A stretch of DNA of 64,000 bases. Source: an uncultured Metabacillus sp. (GTDB taxonomy: Bacteria; Bacillota; Bacilli; Bacillales; Bacillaceae). The stretch is from NCBI RefSeq assembly GCF_947503125.1, contig NZ_CANNCR010000003.1:124001-188000 (forward strand), in the 5' to 3' direction. Below, piece by piece: positions 35,265 through 44,636 of the stretch (the first letter of the stretch is position 1; the number at the start of each line of letters is the position of its first letter). A program made the position numbers and the translations under genes. The notes under the pieces are model-generated. The model saw only the letters and a program-made list of their open reading frames with translations. It was not told the DNA's origin and did no database searches.

Positions 35265-36653
35265 TTGACCTCCTTAGTAGTTGGAAATATGGTAGGCTCG
35301 GGCATCTTTATGCTTCCAAGCACACTTGCACAGACAGCAAGTCCTTTAGGGGTAACCTTTGCATGGATCATTACCGGGCTGGGTGTTTTGATGATTGCCC
35401 TTGTCTTTGGTAAGTTAGCAATCCGCAGGCCTGATTTAACAGCTGGGCCTCAAAGCTATGCACGTGAATTATTTGCATCAAAGAATAAGGGAAATGTTGC
35501 CGGTTTTGGTATGGTTTGGGGATATTGGATCGCAAACTGGATAAGTAACGTTGCGATTATTACAAGCTTTGCAGGCTATCTATCTACTTTCTTTCCTATC
35601 ATGAGCAACCCATCCATTTTGTTTACAATTGGAAACCAAGATGTTGAATTAGGGAGACTTGTGACATTTATTGTTTGTACCCTGTTACTATGGGGAACAC
35701 ATTTCATTTTGGTAACGAACCTAAATGTTGGAGGAAAAGTAAATGTTGTAGCAACTTCTACAAAAATTATTGGCTTTGTTTTATTTATTGTCGCAGCGCT
35801 TTTTGCATTTCAATCCTCAAATTTAGGAGATTTATATTCACCTGTTGTTGATGCTAATGGACAAACACATGGATTATCCAGTCAAATCAATTTAGCGATG
35901 ATTTCGACCCTATGGGCATTTGTTGGGATTGAGTCTGCTGTGATCTTATCTGGACGGGCAAAATCTCAACGCGATGTCAGCCGCGCAACTATTATTGGCT
36001 TGTTTATCGCGTTAACGATCTATACAGGAATTACATTACTGATCATGGGCGTTTTACCGCAGGAGGTATTAAAAGCTTCTGACAAACCATTCGTAGATGC
36101 GCTTTCTGTTATGATTGGCGACATGGGTGCAACCGTTATGGCCATCCTTGCGATTGTTTCATTGCTTGGCTCGACAATCGGTTGGATCCTTCTAAGTGCT
36201 GAAGTGCCTTATCAAGCGGCAAAAAAAGGAACTTTTCCAAGCTTTTTTGCCAAGGTAAATAAGAAAGGAAGCCCGGTTCGTGCTTTAACCGTTACAAATG
36301 CTATGTCGCAAATTTTTATTCTTTCCGTCATTTCAGGTACGATTAGTGAGGCATATACATTTTTGACAACTTCTGCAACACTGGCCTATCTTATTCCTTA
36401 TTTTGTTTCAGCGTTATTCTTCTTAAAGCTTGTGATAAAAGGAGAAACATATGATCGTATAGCAGGTTCTAGATGGTTCGACGGTTTGATTGCAGTTTTA
36501 GCACTTATCTATTCGGTATGGGTTATTAAATCAGGAATCTCAGATTTAACGACATTTTCGTTGGGAATTGGATTATTTCTAGCAGGTATTATTATTTATC
36601 CGTTTGTAAATCGTAAAAAAACTAACAGTCAAGTTGGTCATGAAGCCGAATAA
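35265..36653 (+). CDS. yvsH: Lysine-type APC permease with an in-frame stop after codon 8
   Basis: 462 residues are open from a TTG at 35265. The protein is a 12-helix APC transporter of the basic amino acid group (VVGNMVGSGIFMLPSTLAQ, FAWIITGLGVLM), like B. subtilis YvsH. The expected start is the ATG at 35235, which has a GGAGG and begins MIDKKWGL, but codon 9 is TAA (35259-35261). The remaining frame is continuous with it. The first helix is complete from the TTG, and GGGGG lies about 9 bases before that codon, so re-initiation could rescue the gene. Otherwise it is a pseudogene or a base-call error. Confidence 0.8.
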   Translation: MTSLVVGNMVGSGIFMLPSTLAQTASPLGVTFAWIITGLGVLMIALVFGKLAIRRPDLTAGPQSYARELFASKNKGNVAGFGMVWGYWIANWISNVAIITSFAGYLSTFFPIMSNPSILFTIGNQDVELGRLVTFIVCTLLLWGTHFILVTNLNVGGKVNVVATSTKIIGFVLFIVAALFAFQSSNLGDLYSPVVDANGQTHGLSSQINLAMISTLWAFVGIESAVILSGRAKSQRDVSRATIIGLFIALTIYTGITLLIMGVLPQEVLKASDKPFVDALSVMIGDMGATVMAILAIVSLLGSTIGWILLSAEVPYQAAKKGTFPSFFAKVNKKGSPVRALTVTNAMSQIFILSVISGTISEAYTFLTTSATLAYLIPYFVSALFFLKLVIKGETYDRIAGSRWFDGLIAVLALIYSVWVIKSGISDLTTFSLGIGLFLAGIIIYPFVNRKKTNSQVGHEAE

Positions 36654-36768
36654 CCAACGATTTTAGATTAACCAATATCGCGTCTATTATTTTTGCGAAA
36701 AAATAAAATTTAATATAATATAAATAGTTGGGATTGATGTAAACTAGATTTAGATAGGAGGAATCAAT

Positions 36769-38019
36769 TTGAAAAGAATTGGGCTAGCTTGGCAAATTCT
36801 TATTGGACTCATCCTCGGAATTATTGTAGGAGCCATTTTTTATGGAAATGAACAAGTGGCGTCATACTTACAACCGATTGGTGATATATTCTTAAGATTG
36901 ATTAAAATGATTGTGGTACCTATTGTTATTTCAAGTATTATCGTTGGTGTTGCAAGTGTAGGTGATACAAAAAAGCTTGGTCGTTTAGGCGGCAAGACCA
37001 TACTTTATTTTGAAATTATTACGACGATTGCCATCATATTAGGTCTCGCAGTTGCGAACATCTTCCAGCCTGGTGCAGGTGTGGATATGGGAGCAATTGA
37101 AAAAACAGATATTAATAGTTATGTTGAAACATCTGAGGATGTAGAAAGTCATGGCATCGCTGAAACATTTGTCCATATTGTACCAAGTAATGTCTTTACA
37201 TCATTTGTTGAAGGCGATATGCTGGCGATTATCTTTTTCTCTGTCCTATTCGGTTTTGCTCTTACAGCAATTGGAGAAAGGGGGAAACCTGTCCTTGCCT
37301 TTTTCCAAGGCACAGCTGACGCCATGTTTTACATGACAAATCAAATTATGAAGTTTGCTCCTTTTGGTGTTTTTGCTTTAATAGGGGTAACAATTTCAAA
37401 ATTTGGTTTAGAGTCTCTTATACCACTAGGAAAATTAGTGATTACTGTTTATTTAACGATGGCGTTTTTTATCATTGTCGTACTAGGTTTCGTTGCGAAA
37501 TTAGCAGGAGTTAATATTTTTCACTTTATCCGCATCATAAAGGATGAATTGCTATTAGCTTATTCAACAGCCAGCTCTGAAGCAGTATTGCCAAGAATTA
37601 TGGAGAAAATGGAGAAATTCGGATGTCCGAAAGCCATTTCCTCATTTGTTATACCTACAGGTTATTCGTTTAATTTAGACGGTTCGACTTTATATCAAGC
37701 ATTAGCAGCTGTTTTCATTGCGCAAATGTATGGCATTGATTTATCGCTATCACAACAGATTTCTTTACTGCTTGTGCTAATGGTCACATCTAAAGGTATA
37801 GCAGGTGTTCCAGGCGTTTCGTTTGTTGTCCTGTTAGCTACCTTAGGTACAGTTGGTATTCCGATTGAAGGTTTGGCTTTCATTGCAGGGATTGACCGTA
37901 TTTTAGATATGGCTAGAACAGCAGTGAATGTCGTAGGAAACTCACTGGCAGCAGTGGTTATCTCCAAGTGGGAGGGAGAGTTCAGACCAAGTGCTGCTCC
38001 CAATAAGCAAATTGCATAA
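36769..38019 (+). CDS. gltT: GltT, proton/sodium-glutamate symporter
   Basis: 416 residues from a TTG preceded by AGGAGGAATC. It is a DAACS transporter: LIKMIVVPIVISSIIVG, the serine-rich hairpin YSTASSEAVLPRI, PTGYSFNLDGSTLYQ and the C-terminal DRILDMARTAVNVVGNS. Its N-terminus (RIGLAWQILIGLILGIIVGA) and middle agree well with B. subtilis GltT and not with GltP. It imports glutamate and aspartate. It is the second DAACS gene of the window (dctP is the other), about 10 kb away. A TATAAT-rich promoter region lies just upstream. Confidence 0.92.
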   Translation: MKRIGLAWQILIGLILGIIVGAIFYGNEQVASYLQPIGDIFLRLIKMIVVPIVISSIIVGVASVGDTKKLGRLGGKTILYFEIITTIAIILGLAVANIFQPGAGVDMGAIEKTDINSYVETSEDVESHGIAETFVHIVPSNVFTSFVEGDMLAIIFFSVLFGFALTAIGERGKPVLAFFQGTADAMFYMTNQIMKFAPFGVFALIGVTISKFGLESLIPLGKLVITVYLTMAFFIIVVLGFVAKLAGVNIFHFIRIIKDELLLAYSTASSEAVLPRIMEKMEKFGCPKAISSFVIPTGYSFNLDGSTLYQALAAVFIAQMYGIDLSLSQQISLLLVLMVTSKGIAGVPGVSFVVLLATLGTVGIPIEGLAFIAGIDRILDMARTAVNVVGNSLAAVVISKWEGEFRPSAAPNKQIA

Positions 38020-38066
38020 GGATTTTTTTTGGCACTACAGCATACGGTAATAATAGCAGAGAACAA

Positions 38067-38099
38067 CAAAGAACCTCTTCTTATTGAAGAGGTTCTTTG
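38067..38099. terminator. Bidirectional terminator between gltT and the SafE gene
   Basis: CAAAGAACCTCTTC (38067-38080) pairs perfectly with GAAGAGGTTCTTTG (38086-38099), with T-rich flanks on both sides. Confidence 0.88.
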
Positions 38100-38100
38100 T

Positions 38101-38865
38101 TTAAATGAGCTTCAATCCACTAACTAATATGATTGTAGCCATTACGGCTTGAAGAGGTTTAGGAGATACTTTAGTAGACAGCATGCTGCCTGCAATTACT
38201 CCGGGAATTGAACCTAATAATAAGTTAAGTGTAAGCAGATAATCCACACTGCCAAAGCTAGCATTTAAGATACCGGCCACTGTGACTAGCAAAAAGGCAT
38301 GTGCAATATCTGTACCAACGAGCTCAGATGTCTTCATTTTATATAGATATAACATGGCAATTGCAAATAAAGATCCAGAGCCAATCGATGTTAAGCCAAC
38401 GATGAATCCAAAGATGACCCCAATGAAAATCGTTAAGGCTTTTTTGTTTTCTAATGGCAGGCTCTGCCACTTGTTCGGGCGAATTTTCTTATCGAAAAAT
38501 ACTCGAAGTAATATCGAGATAGCAACTAATGTCAGAACATATCCTAAAGCATGAGTAATGATTTTCTCCTGGTGCTGATGAAGTGCTGGAAATAAATGAA
38601 GAGTTCCGATCGCAAGCACTGCACTAGGAATACTGCCGAAAGCTAAATATTTTACTAGTTTAAAATTGATGGTTTTCTGTCTCCAATGCTGTGCAAATCC
38701 AAATAATTTTGTAATGGAATTATAGACAAGGTCTGTTCCTACTGCAATCGTAGGATTAATCCCTAAAGCTATTAAAAGAGGAGTTAACAAAGCGGCACCG
38801 CCAACACCTGTTAAACCTACTAATATACCAACTGCTAATCCCATAATCATAATACTAATACTCAT
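38101..38865 (-). CDS. TauE/SafE family sulfite/anion exporter
   Basis: 254 residues with about seven or eight helices. The inverted repeat of the family is visible: GLAVGILVGLTGVGGAALLTPLLI in the first half and GFIVGLTSIGSGSLFAIAML in the second. AGGAGGCT precedes the ATG. Members export sulfite, sulfoacetate or other sulfur anions; no neighbouring sulfur gene fixes the substrate. It is monocistronic and divergent from lytS. Confidence 0.85.
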   Translation of the reverse strand: MSISIMIMGLAVGILVGLTGVGGAALLTPLLIALGINPTIAVGTDLVYNSITKLFGFAQHWRQKTINFKLVKYLAFGSIPSAVLAIGTLHLFPALHQHQEKIITHALGYVLTLVAISILLRVFFDKKIRPNKWQSLPLENKKALTIFIGVIFGFIVGLTSIGSGSLFAIAMLYLYKMKTSELVGTDIAHAFLLVTVAGILNASFGSVDYLLTLNLLLGSIPGVIAGSMLSTKVSPKPLQAVMATIILVSGLKLI

Positions 38866-39128
38866 TTGGTAGCCTCCTGATCAAAATCCGAGTATGTTTA
38901 TATGATTTTAACCCATTAGCCTTGTTTAGTAAATAAAATTCTTACTATTCAGCTAATTTTTTTATAAAAAGCCTAAACACAGATGTTTTCTCATTTCTAA
39001 TACTTGCAGTTTCATTACGAATTATTATATTCATTGTTTTTCTAATCGCTAATACATTTTGAAAAAATCCTTCATTTATGCAAGAATTGTATAAAAGGAG
39101 TGCAAGCTTGTGAGAAGGAGAATTATCT

Positions 39129-40886
39129 ATGATTGAACTATTGCCGTTAATGATTGAGCGGGTCGGAATTCTCATTATTGTTGCTTTTTTACTTTCAAGG
39201 ATGCAATCGTTTCGTCAAATTATTCATAATGAGCATTCATTAAAAGAAAAAGTCCTTTTAATTGTTGTATTTGGATTGTTTGGGATCATTAGTAATTATA
39301 CGGGAGTTTTAGTTTATAATGGTACAATCATGGCGCACACCTGGAATACAGATGTTGATATGGATAGTGCCATTGCAAATACAAGAATAATGGGAGTTGC
39401 GATTGGCGGGTTGTTAGGAGGTCCTTTTGTTGGACTTGGAGTAGGACTCATTGCAGGCATACACCGTCTTACCTTAGGAGGGTTTACAGCTGTTGCCTGT
39501 GCGGTTTCTACAATTTTAGCTGGAATCGTAACAGGTCTAATCGGAAAAAGGTTTGGAATGAAGAAAAACCGCTCACCTTGGGGAGCTGTGGCCATCGGAA
39601 TCTTAATGGAATGTGTGCAAATGGGCATTATCTTACTACTTGCGAAGCCTTTTTATGCCGCTCTTAACCTTGTTGAAGTGATTGCCTTTCCGATGATTGT
39701 GATTAACGGTTTCGGGACGTTATTATTTATCTTTATTATTCAAAATATTTTTCTTGAAAAAGAAAGGTTAAGTGCCTTGCAAACACAAAAAGCTCTATAC
39801 ATCGCACAGCAAACGCTTCCTTTTTTTCGACAAGGGTTAAACCCGCATTCGTGCAGGGAAGCTGCAGAAATTATTTTAAACGGTACCAAGGCTGATGCGA
39901 TTGCCATCACGAATCAAAAGCGTGCACTAGCACATGTAGGAGCAGGAGAAGACCATCATAAACCTTCACATCAGCTAGCAACGGGATTAACAAGGCGAGT
40001 GCTGGAGTCAGGAGAAATTGAAGTTGCCCTTTCAAAAGCGGAGATTCAATGTTATAAAGGGGATTGTCCTTTACATGCAGCCCTTGTCTTGCCATTAAAG
40101 GCACATGAGCAGACTGTTGGTACTTTAAAGCTGTATTATATGAAGCCAAGCAAACTGGACAAGGTTGAAAAAGAACTTGCTGAAGGTCTTAGCAGACTAT
40201 TTTCTACACAGTTAGAGCTTGCTGAAGCGGAATTGCAGCGTAAACTTTTGAAGGATGCTGAAATTAAAGCCTTACATGCTCAGGTTCATCCTCATTTCCT
40301 GTTTAACGCCATCAATACTATTTCCAGCTTAATTCGCACAGATACAGATCAAGCAAGGAAACTTTTATTAAATTTAAGTACATTTTTTCGGAGCAATCTG
40401 CAAGGGGCAAGGCAATTATTAATTCCCCTTGAGAAAGAACTTGAGCATGTAAAAGCTTATTTAACTCTTGAACAAGCTCGGTTTCCAAATAAATATGAGG
40501 TTGATATTAACATCGATCCTGCTTTAATGTCTGTTTTAATTCCGCCGTTTACCTTACAGCCTCTAGTAGAAAATGCTATACGCCATGCCTTTCCAAAGAT
40601 GAAAAATGGAAAAGTGCTGGTTAGTGCGCAGATAAAAAGTGGAAAAATGATTCTCATAGCCGAGGATAATGGAAAGGGAATTCCTCAGCATTTACTCGAA
40701 TCAATCGGAAGGGGAACCGTTCAATCTGATGAAGGGACTGGTACAGCTCTTTGGAATATAAAAAATAGAATTGAAGAGCTCTATGGGAAAGAGGGTTCTT
40801 TTCAAATAAATAGTATAGAAAATCATGGAACAAAGGTATCCATTACATTACCATTATCATGGGAGCTATTGGAGGAGTTAGGGTGA
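39129..40886 (+). CDS. lytS: LytS-type sensor histidine kinase
   Basis: 585 residues: an N-terminal 5TM-LYT receptor of five or six helices (about 1-205) with the GGLLGGPFVGLGVGLIAGIHR stretch, a GAF domain (about 230-360) and a HisKA_LytS kinase domain with HPHFLFNAINTISSL as the H-box. The ATP site is DNGKGIP and GTGTALWNIKNRIEELYG. AAGGAG precedes the ATG. In B. subtilis LytST responds to extracellular pyruvate and induces pyruvate carriers; here cstA follows the pair, which points the same way. Confidence 0.92.
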   Translation: MIELLPLMIERVGILIIVAFLLSRMQSFRQIIHNEHSLKEKVLLIVVFGLFGIISNYTGVLVYNGTIMAHTWNTDVDMDSAIANTRIMGVAIGGLLGGPFVGLGVGLIAGIHRLTLGGFTAVACAVSTILAGIVTGLIGKRFGMKKNRSPWGAVAIGILMECVQMGIILLLAKPFYAALNLVEVIAFPMIVINGFGTLLFIFIIQNIFLEKERLSALQTQKALYIAQQTLPFFRQGLNPHSCREAAEIILNGTKADAIAITNQKRALAHVGAGEDHHKPSHQLATGLTRRVLESGEIEVALSKAEIQCYKGDCPLHAALVLPLKAHEQTVGTLKLYYMKPSKLDKVEKELAEGLSRLFSTQLELAEAELQRKLLKDAEIKALHAQVHPHFLFNAINTISSLIRTDTDQARKLLLNLSTFFRSNLQGARQLLIPLEKELEHVKAYLTLEQARFPNKYEVDINIDPALMSVLIPPFTLQPLVENAIRHAFPKMKNGKVLVSAQIKSGKMILIAEDNGKGIPQHLLESIGRGTVQSDEGTGTALWNIKNRIEELYGKEGSFQINSIENHGTKVSITLPLSWELLEELG

Positions 40887-41617
40887 TAAAAGCGTTTTTA
40901 GTTGATGACGAACCTCTGGCAAGAGACGAGTTATCATATCTTTTAAAAAGAACAAAACAGGTAGAAATAGCAGGAGAAGCGGAATCGATTGAGAGTGCAC
41001 TGGAACAGCTTCTTATCGTTGAAGCGGATGTCATTTTTTTAGACATCCAGTTAGCAGATGAAAGTGGATTGGATTTAGCAAATAGAATTCTGAAGCTAAA
41101 GCATCGTCCAGAGATTGTTTTTGCGACGGCTTATGATGAATACGCTTTAAAAGCTTTTGAATTGCAGGCCGCTGATTATTTATTAAAGCCATTTGATGAA
41201 TCTCGAGTTCAATTAACGATAAAAAAGCTTTCTCAATTGCTTGACTCAAGGGGAGCTGTGAAAGCTCACAAGGGACAACGTAAAGAGGAAAATGACCGAT
41301 TAGCCATTACGGTGGAAGAACGGATTGTCATTATAAAAGTCAGTGACATTCTATATTTAGGTGCGATTGAGGGAAAAACAATTGTTGTAACGGATAAAAA
41401 CAAATATCAAGTGAGTGAACCGCTGGTAAACTTTGAACGAAGACTTAGGTCTCATGATATCATTCGGGTTCATAGAGCTTATCTTATAAATGTGAATGCC
41501 ATTGTGGAAATTGAGCCTTGGTTTCACTCTACGTATAATTTAATTATGCAAGATGGAGAAAAAGTACCGGTTAGTAGAACATATACAAAGGATCTTAAAC
41601 AATTACTTGATTTTTAA
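40883..41617 (+). CDS. lytT: LytT response regulator (LytTR DNA-binding domain)
   Basis: 244 residues from a GTG at 40883 that overlaps the lytS stop (GTGA) and follows GGAGGAG. The receiver domain carries VDDE and phospho-acceptor Asp54 (VIFLDIQLADESGLD), with YLLKPFDE as the switch Lys region. The C-terminal LytTR domain (about 140-244) has DILYLGAIEGKTIVV and IIRVHRAYLINVNAI. It forms a unit with LytS and probably activates cstA, 127 bases downstream. Confidence 0.92.
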   Translation: MIKAFLVDDEPLARDELSYLLKRTKQVEIAGEAESIESALEQLLIVEADVIFLDIQLADESGLDLANRILKLKHRPEIVFATAYDEYALKAFELQAADYLLKPFDESRVQLTIKKLSQLLDSRGAVKAHKGQRKEENDRLAITVEERIVIIKVSDILYLGAIEGKTIVVTDKNKYQVSEPLVNFERRLRSHDIIRVHRAYLINVNAIVEIEPWFHSTYNLIMQDGEKVPVSRTYTKDLKQLLDF

Positions 41618-41673
41618 TATGCATTTCAATTTAAAAAATTTGTAACTCAAACTCTTATTCTTGCATTCTATGC

Positions 41674-41687
41674 TGAAATCCTTATCA
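41674..41687. promoter_or_regulatory. cre (CcpA) site upstream of cstA
   Basis: TGAAATCCTTATCA matches the cre consensus TGWAANCGNTNWCA at 13 of 14 positions, the exception being the central G. It fits a carbon-starvation gene under catabolite repression. Confidence 0.6.
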
Positions 41688-41744
41688 ATGCGTTTACAAA
41701 TAGTAAGATGAAAGTAGACATTATAAAAAGGAGGTCGCAACTAA

Positions 41745-43538
41745 ATGAATGCGGTTACAATAGTGGTTGCTTCTATGTGTATCTTGATGATTGCCTATCG
41801 GCTGTACGGTACATTTATGGCTGTTAAAGTGTTAAAGCTTGATGATTCAAAGGCAACCCCAGCACATGAATTAAATGATGGAAAGGATTATGTTCCTACT
41901 AATAAATGGGTATCCTTTGGACACCATTTTGCAGCGATTGCCGCTGCAGGGCCGCTAGTAGGTCCAATCCTCGCAGCACAATTCGGCTATCTGCCTGGCT
42001 TGCTCTGGTTATTAATTGGAGCGGTTATTGGAGGCGCTGTACATGATGCTGTCGTGTTATTTGCATCAATGCGTAAAAAAGGGAAGTCCCTTTCAGAAGT
42101 GGCGAAAGAAGAACTAGGACCTGTAGCTGGTTTCTGTACTGGTCTTGCCATGTTATTTATTATTACAATTACAATGGCCGGCTTATCTATGGTTGTTCTT
42201 CATGCTCTTGAAAATAATCCATGGGGTACCTTTGCTGTAGGGATCACCATTCCAATTGCAATGGGAGTAGGTCTCTTTTATAAGAAAACTGGAAATCTAA
42301 AATTAGCCTCAACAGTTGGTTTTATTTTACTTATGATAGGTGTTTTTGCAGGACCATCTATACAGGGTACTGCATTTGGGGAATTCCTTACATTTGACAC
42401 AAAAACATTAGCTATTATTTTACCAGTCTATGCTTTCTTTGCAGCAGCCTTGCCGGTGTGGCTATTGCTTGCTCCAAGGGATTATTTAAGCAGCTTTATG
42501 AAAATTGGCGTCTTTATTGCATTAATTATTGGTGTCTTCATAATTAATCCATCCATTCATTTTCCTGCTGTTACGGAATTTGTTGGAGGGGGTGGCCCGA
42601 TTTTAGCCGGACCGGTATGGCCGTTTATTTCAATTACAATTGCTTGTGGAGCTATTTCTGGATTCCATGCATTTGTCGGTTCGGGAACAACACCAAAAAT
42701 GCTCAATCGCTGGAGTGATATTAAAGTAGTCGGTTTTGGAGCAATGTTGGTTGAATGTTTGGTTGGCATTATGGCATTAATCGCAGCCACTGCTCTTCAG
42801 CCGGCAGATTATTTTGCCATTAACTCAACACCTGAGGTTTTTAAAACGTTAGGAATGGAGGTCGTTCACCTGCCTGAGCTTGCCCGTGAAATAGGCTTGG
42901 ATTTAGAGGGAAGAACAGGTGGAGCTGTTACATTGGCTGTGGGTATGACCTATATTTTTACAAGCATTCCGTGGTTTGAGACCTTGTCATCTTACTTCTT
43001 CCAATTTGTTATTATGTTTGAAGCGGTATTTATTTTAACGGCCATTGATGCAGGAACCCGTGTAGCACGCTATCTTATTCAAGATTTCTTTGGTGAATTT
43101 TATCAACCGCTGAAGAAAACGGATTGGCTTCCAGGAAACATTATGGCTAGTGCTATTGCATGCTTTATGTGGGGATATCTTCTCTATTCGGGAGATATAG
43201 GTTCTGTTTGGGCATTATTTGGTGTATCGAATCAGCTAATGGCATCAATTGGGTTAATAATCGGTGCAACGGTGATCTTGAAAATAGCTGATAAACGAAG
43301 ATATATGTTAACATGCCTTATTCCGCTGTCATACTTATTTATGACTGTAAACTATGCCGGCTATTGGATGGTAAAAAATGTTTACTTAAATCCTGAGGCA
43401 GCTGGTTTCAGTGTTCTAAATGGTATTTTATCAGTCATTATGTTAATACTTGGGGTCGTCATTTTGGTATCAGCAATTAAGAAATGGTTGGACCTATGGA
43501 ACTCGCCTCGTGTCCAAATGCAAGTGACATCCGCTTAA
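41745..43538 (+). CDS. cstA: CstA family carbon starvation / pyruvate transporter
   Basis: 597 residues with about 16 helices, the length of B. subtilis CstA. Family signatures are ATPAHELNDGKDYVPTNKW, FGHHFAAIAAAGPLVGPILA and SGFHAFVGSGTTPK. AAGGAGG precedes the ATG. Relatives in E. coli (BtsT, CstA) import pyruvate and are controlled by LytS-like systems. Position right after lytST and behind a cre site supports pyruvate uptake under starvation. Confidence 0.92.
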   Translation: MNAVTIVVASMCILMIAYRLYGTFMAVKVLKLDDSKATPAHELNDGKDYVPTNKWVSFGHHFAAIAAAGPLVGPILAAQFGYLPGLLWLLIGAVIGGAVHDAVVLFASMRKKGKSLSEVAKEELGPVAGFCTGLAMLFIITITMAGLSMVVLHALENNPWGTFAVGITIPIAMGVGLFYKKTGNLKLASTVGFILLMIGVFAGPSIQGTAFGEFLTFDTKTLAIILPVYAFFAAALPVWLLLAPRDYLSSFMKIGVFIALIIGVFIINPSIHFPAVTEFVGGGGPILAGPVWPFISITIACGAISGFHAFVGSGTTPKMLNRWSDIKVVGFGAMLVECLVGIMALIAATALQPADYFAINSTPEVFKTLGMEVVHLPELAREIGLDLEGRTGGAVTLAVGMTYIFTSIPWFETLSSYFFQFVIMFEAVFILTAIDAGTRVARYLIQDFFGEFYQPLKKTDWLPGNIMASAIACFMWGYLLYSGDIGSVWALFGVSNQLMASIGLIIGATVILKIADKRRYMLTCLIPLSYLFMTVNYAGYWMVKNVYLNPEAAGFSVLNGILSVIMLILGVVILVSAIKKWLDLWNSPRVQMQVTSA

Positions 43539-43560
43539 TCTTATAAGGAAAAAAAAATTT

Positions 43561-43589
43561 AAGATCGCTACTTTTTAGGTAGCGATCTT
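43561..43589. terminator. Terminator after cstA
   Basis: AAGATCGCTAC (43561-43571) pairs with GTAGCGATCTT (43579-43589). The A run upstream makes it a good minus-strand terminator too; the plus-strand tail is weaker. Confidence 0.75.
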
Positions 43590-43643
43590 TAAAATTTTAT
43601 GGATGATAGTATAAGAAAAACTAAGTGATATTTTGATCTATGA

Positions 43644-44120
43644 TTATATTAAATTCATATAACCGAAACCATATACAGAACCAACTGTCAATGCGATGGT
43701 CCATAGTGCAAGACTAATAGCCATCCAAGAGATAACACGAGGACGAGAAGATCCGAAGCTTAGGGCCAAGATTGCTGCTAAGTCTGTTCCAACTATCCCT
43801 GGTGCTACTAAAGCTAGACCGGGAAGTCCATATTGTTCCCATATTCTTCTTGCTCTTGTTTCCCTTTTTGACGGAGTTGTAATACCTTTCTTTTGTCGTC
43901 TTTTATCTCTCCATTTTGAAAGTTGCTTAAAGAAGAAGCCAAAAAGAAGTACTATTAAAAAGTTCCCAGCAAAACCAATAACCCCGACTGCCATCGGATT
44001 TAGACCTAATGCTACCCCAAGTGGCACTACAAGAAATACATCTAATAACGGTGCTGCTGCGAGCACAAATAATATAACATATTGCCATATTCCATCAGTT
44101 TGTTGAATCCATTCCATCAT
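43644..44120 (-). CDS. Small multidrug export-type membrane protein (Pfam Sm_multidrug_ex)
   Basis: 158 residues from the ATG at 44120; GGAGGG is spaced 8 bases from it, whereas the ATG at 44126 is too close. About four helices: YVILFVLAAAPLLDVFLVVPLG, MAVGVIGFAGNFLIVLLFGF, LALVAPGIVGTDLAAILAL and SWMAISLALWTIALTVG. A basic loop (KWRDKRRQKKGITTPSKRETRAR) divides the halves. This fits the poorly characterised small multidrug export family, related in fold to DedA proteins. Transport of drugs is not proven for it. Confidence 0.65.
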   Translation of the reverse strand: MMEWIQQTDGIWQYVILFVLAAAPLLDVFLVVPLGVALGLNPMAVGVIGFAGNFLIVLLFGFFFKQLSKWRDKRRQKKGITTPSKRETRARRIWEQYGLPGLALVAPGIVGTDLAAILALSFGSSRPRVISWMAISLALWTIALTVGSVYGFGYMNLI

Positions 44121-44213
44121 TAACATAGCCCTCCGTTATTCTTTTCATTGAATACATATACGCACCAATTTTGCAAAAAGTTTCATAGTAATATTAATTT
44201 TTGAAAAAAAGAA

Positions 44214-44251
44214 AGCTTGTAAAGAAAATAGAATCCTTTTCTTTACAAGCT
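44214..44251 (-). terminator. Terminator of the fbpB-spo0M-ykvA transcript
   Basis: AGCTTGTAAAGAAAA (44214-44228) pairs perfectly with TTTTCTTTACAAGCT (44237-44251); on the minus strand a TTTCTTTTTTTC tail follows. Confidence 0.85.
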
Positions 44252-44317
44252 GAGCAAAAAGCTAATGCTATAGGTTTTGTTATTTTTTATAAAATGGTGT
44301 AACTCCATATATCTTGA

Positions 44318-44593
44318 TTAGTGAAGCTGATATTTGTCTTTTAATGACGCTGGAGCCATTTTAATCATTCCATCTAAAATAAATCCTGCAATTACAACAT
44401 CATCGACAATCCCAAGTAGTGATAAAAAGTCTGGGATTAAATCAAATGGGAAAAAGACATAGGTTAATATTAATAAAACCCCTAGTACCTTTTTATGGAG
44501 TACAACCTCTCTTGAAAGAAAAAAATCTTTTAAGAAAGGAATGAACTTCCAGAACTTAAGGATAAATTTTATTCTTTTAAAAAACTTAATCAA
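44318..44593 (-). CDS. DUF1232 (YkvA-like) membrane protein
   Basis: 91 residues from a TTG at 44593, preceded by AAGGGGTGA; the in-frame ATG at 44623 has no ribosome site. The DUF1232 core is VLLILTYVFFPFDLIPDFLSLLG followed by IVDDVVIAGFILDGMIK. A basic N-terminus (KFFKRIKFILKFWKF) precedes it. B. subtilis YkvA belongs to this family; function unknown. It is the last gene of the minus-strand group behind the manganese riboswitch and ends before a perfect terminator. Confidence 0.8.
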   Translation of the reverse strand: MIKFFKRIKFILKFWKFIPFLKDFFLSREVVLHKKVLGVLLILTYVFFPFDLIPDFLSLLGIVDDVVIAGFILDGMIKMAPASLKDKYQLH

Positions 44594-44636
44594 ACGAATC
44601 ACCCCTTTTAAGGTAATTTTCATGCTTGCTTATTTC

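Noticed and set aside
25663-38019. dctP and gltT as a recent tandem duplication
   Set aside because: Both are DAACS carriers, but each resembles a different B. subtilis paralogue more than the other, so they are old paralogues.
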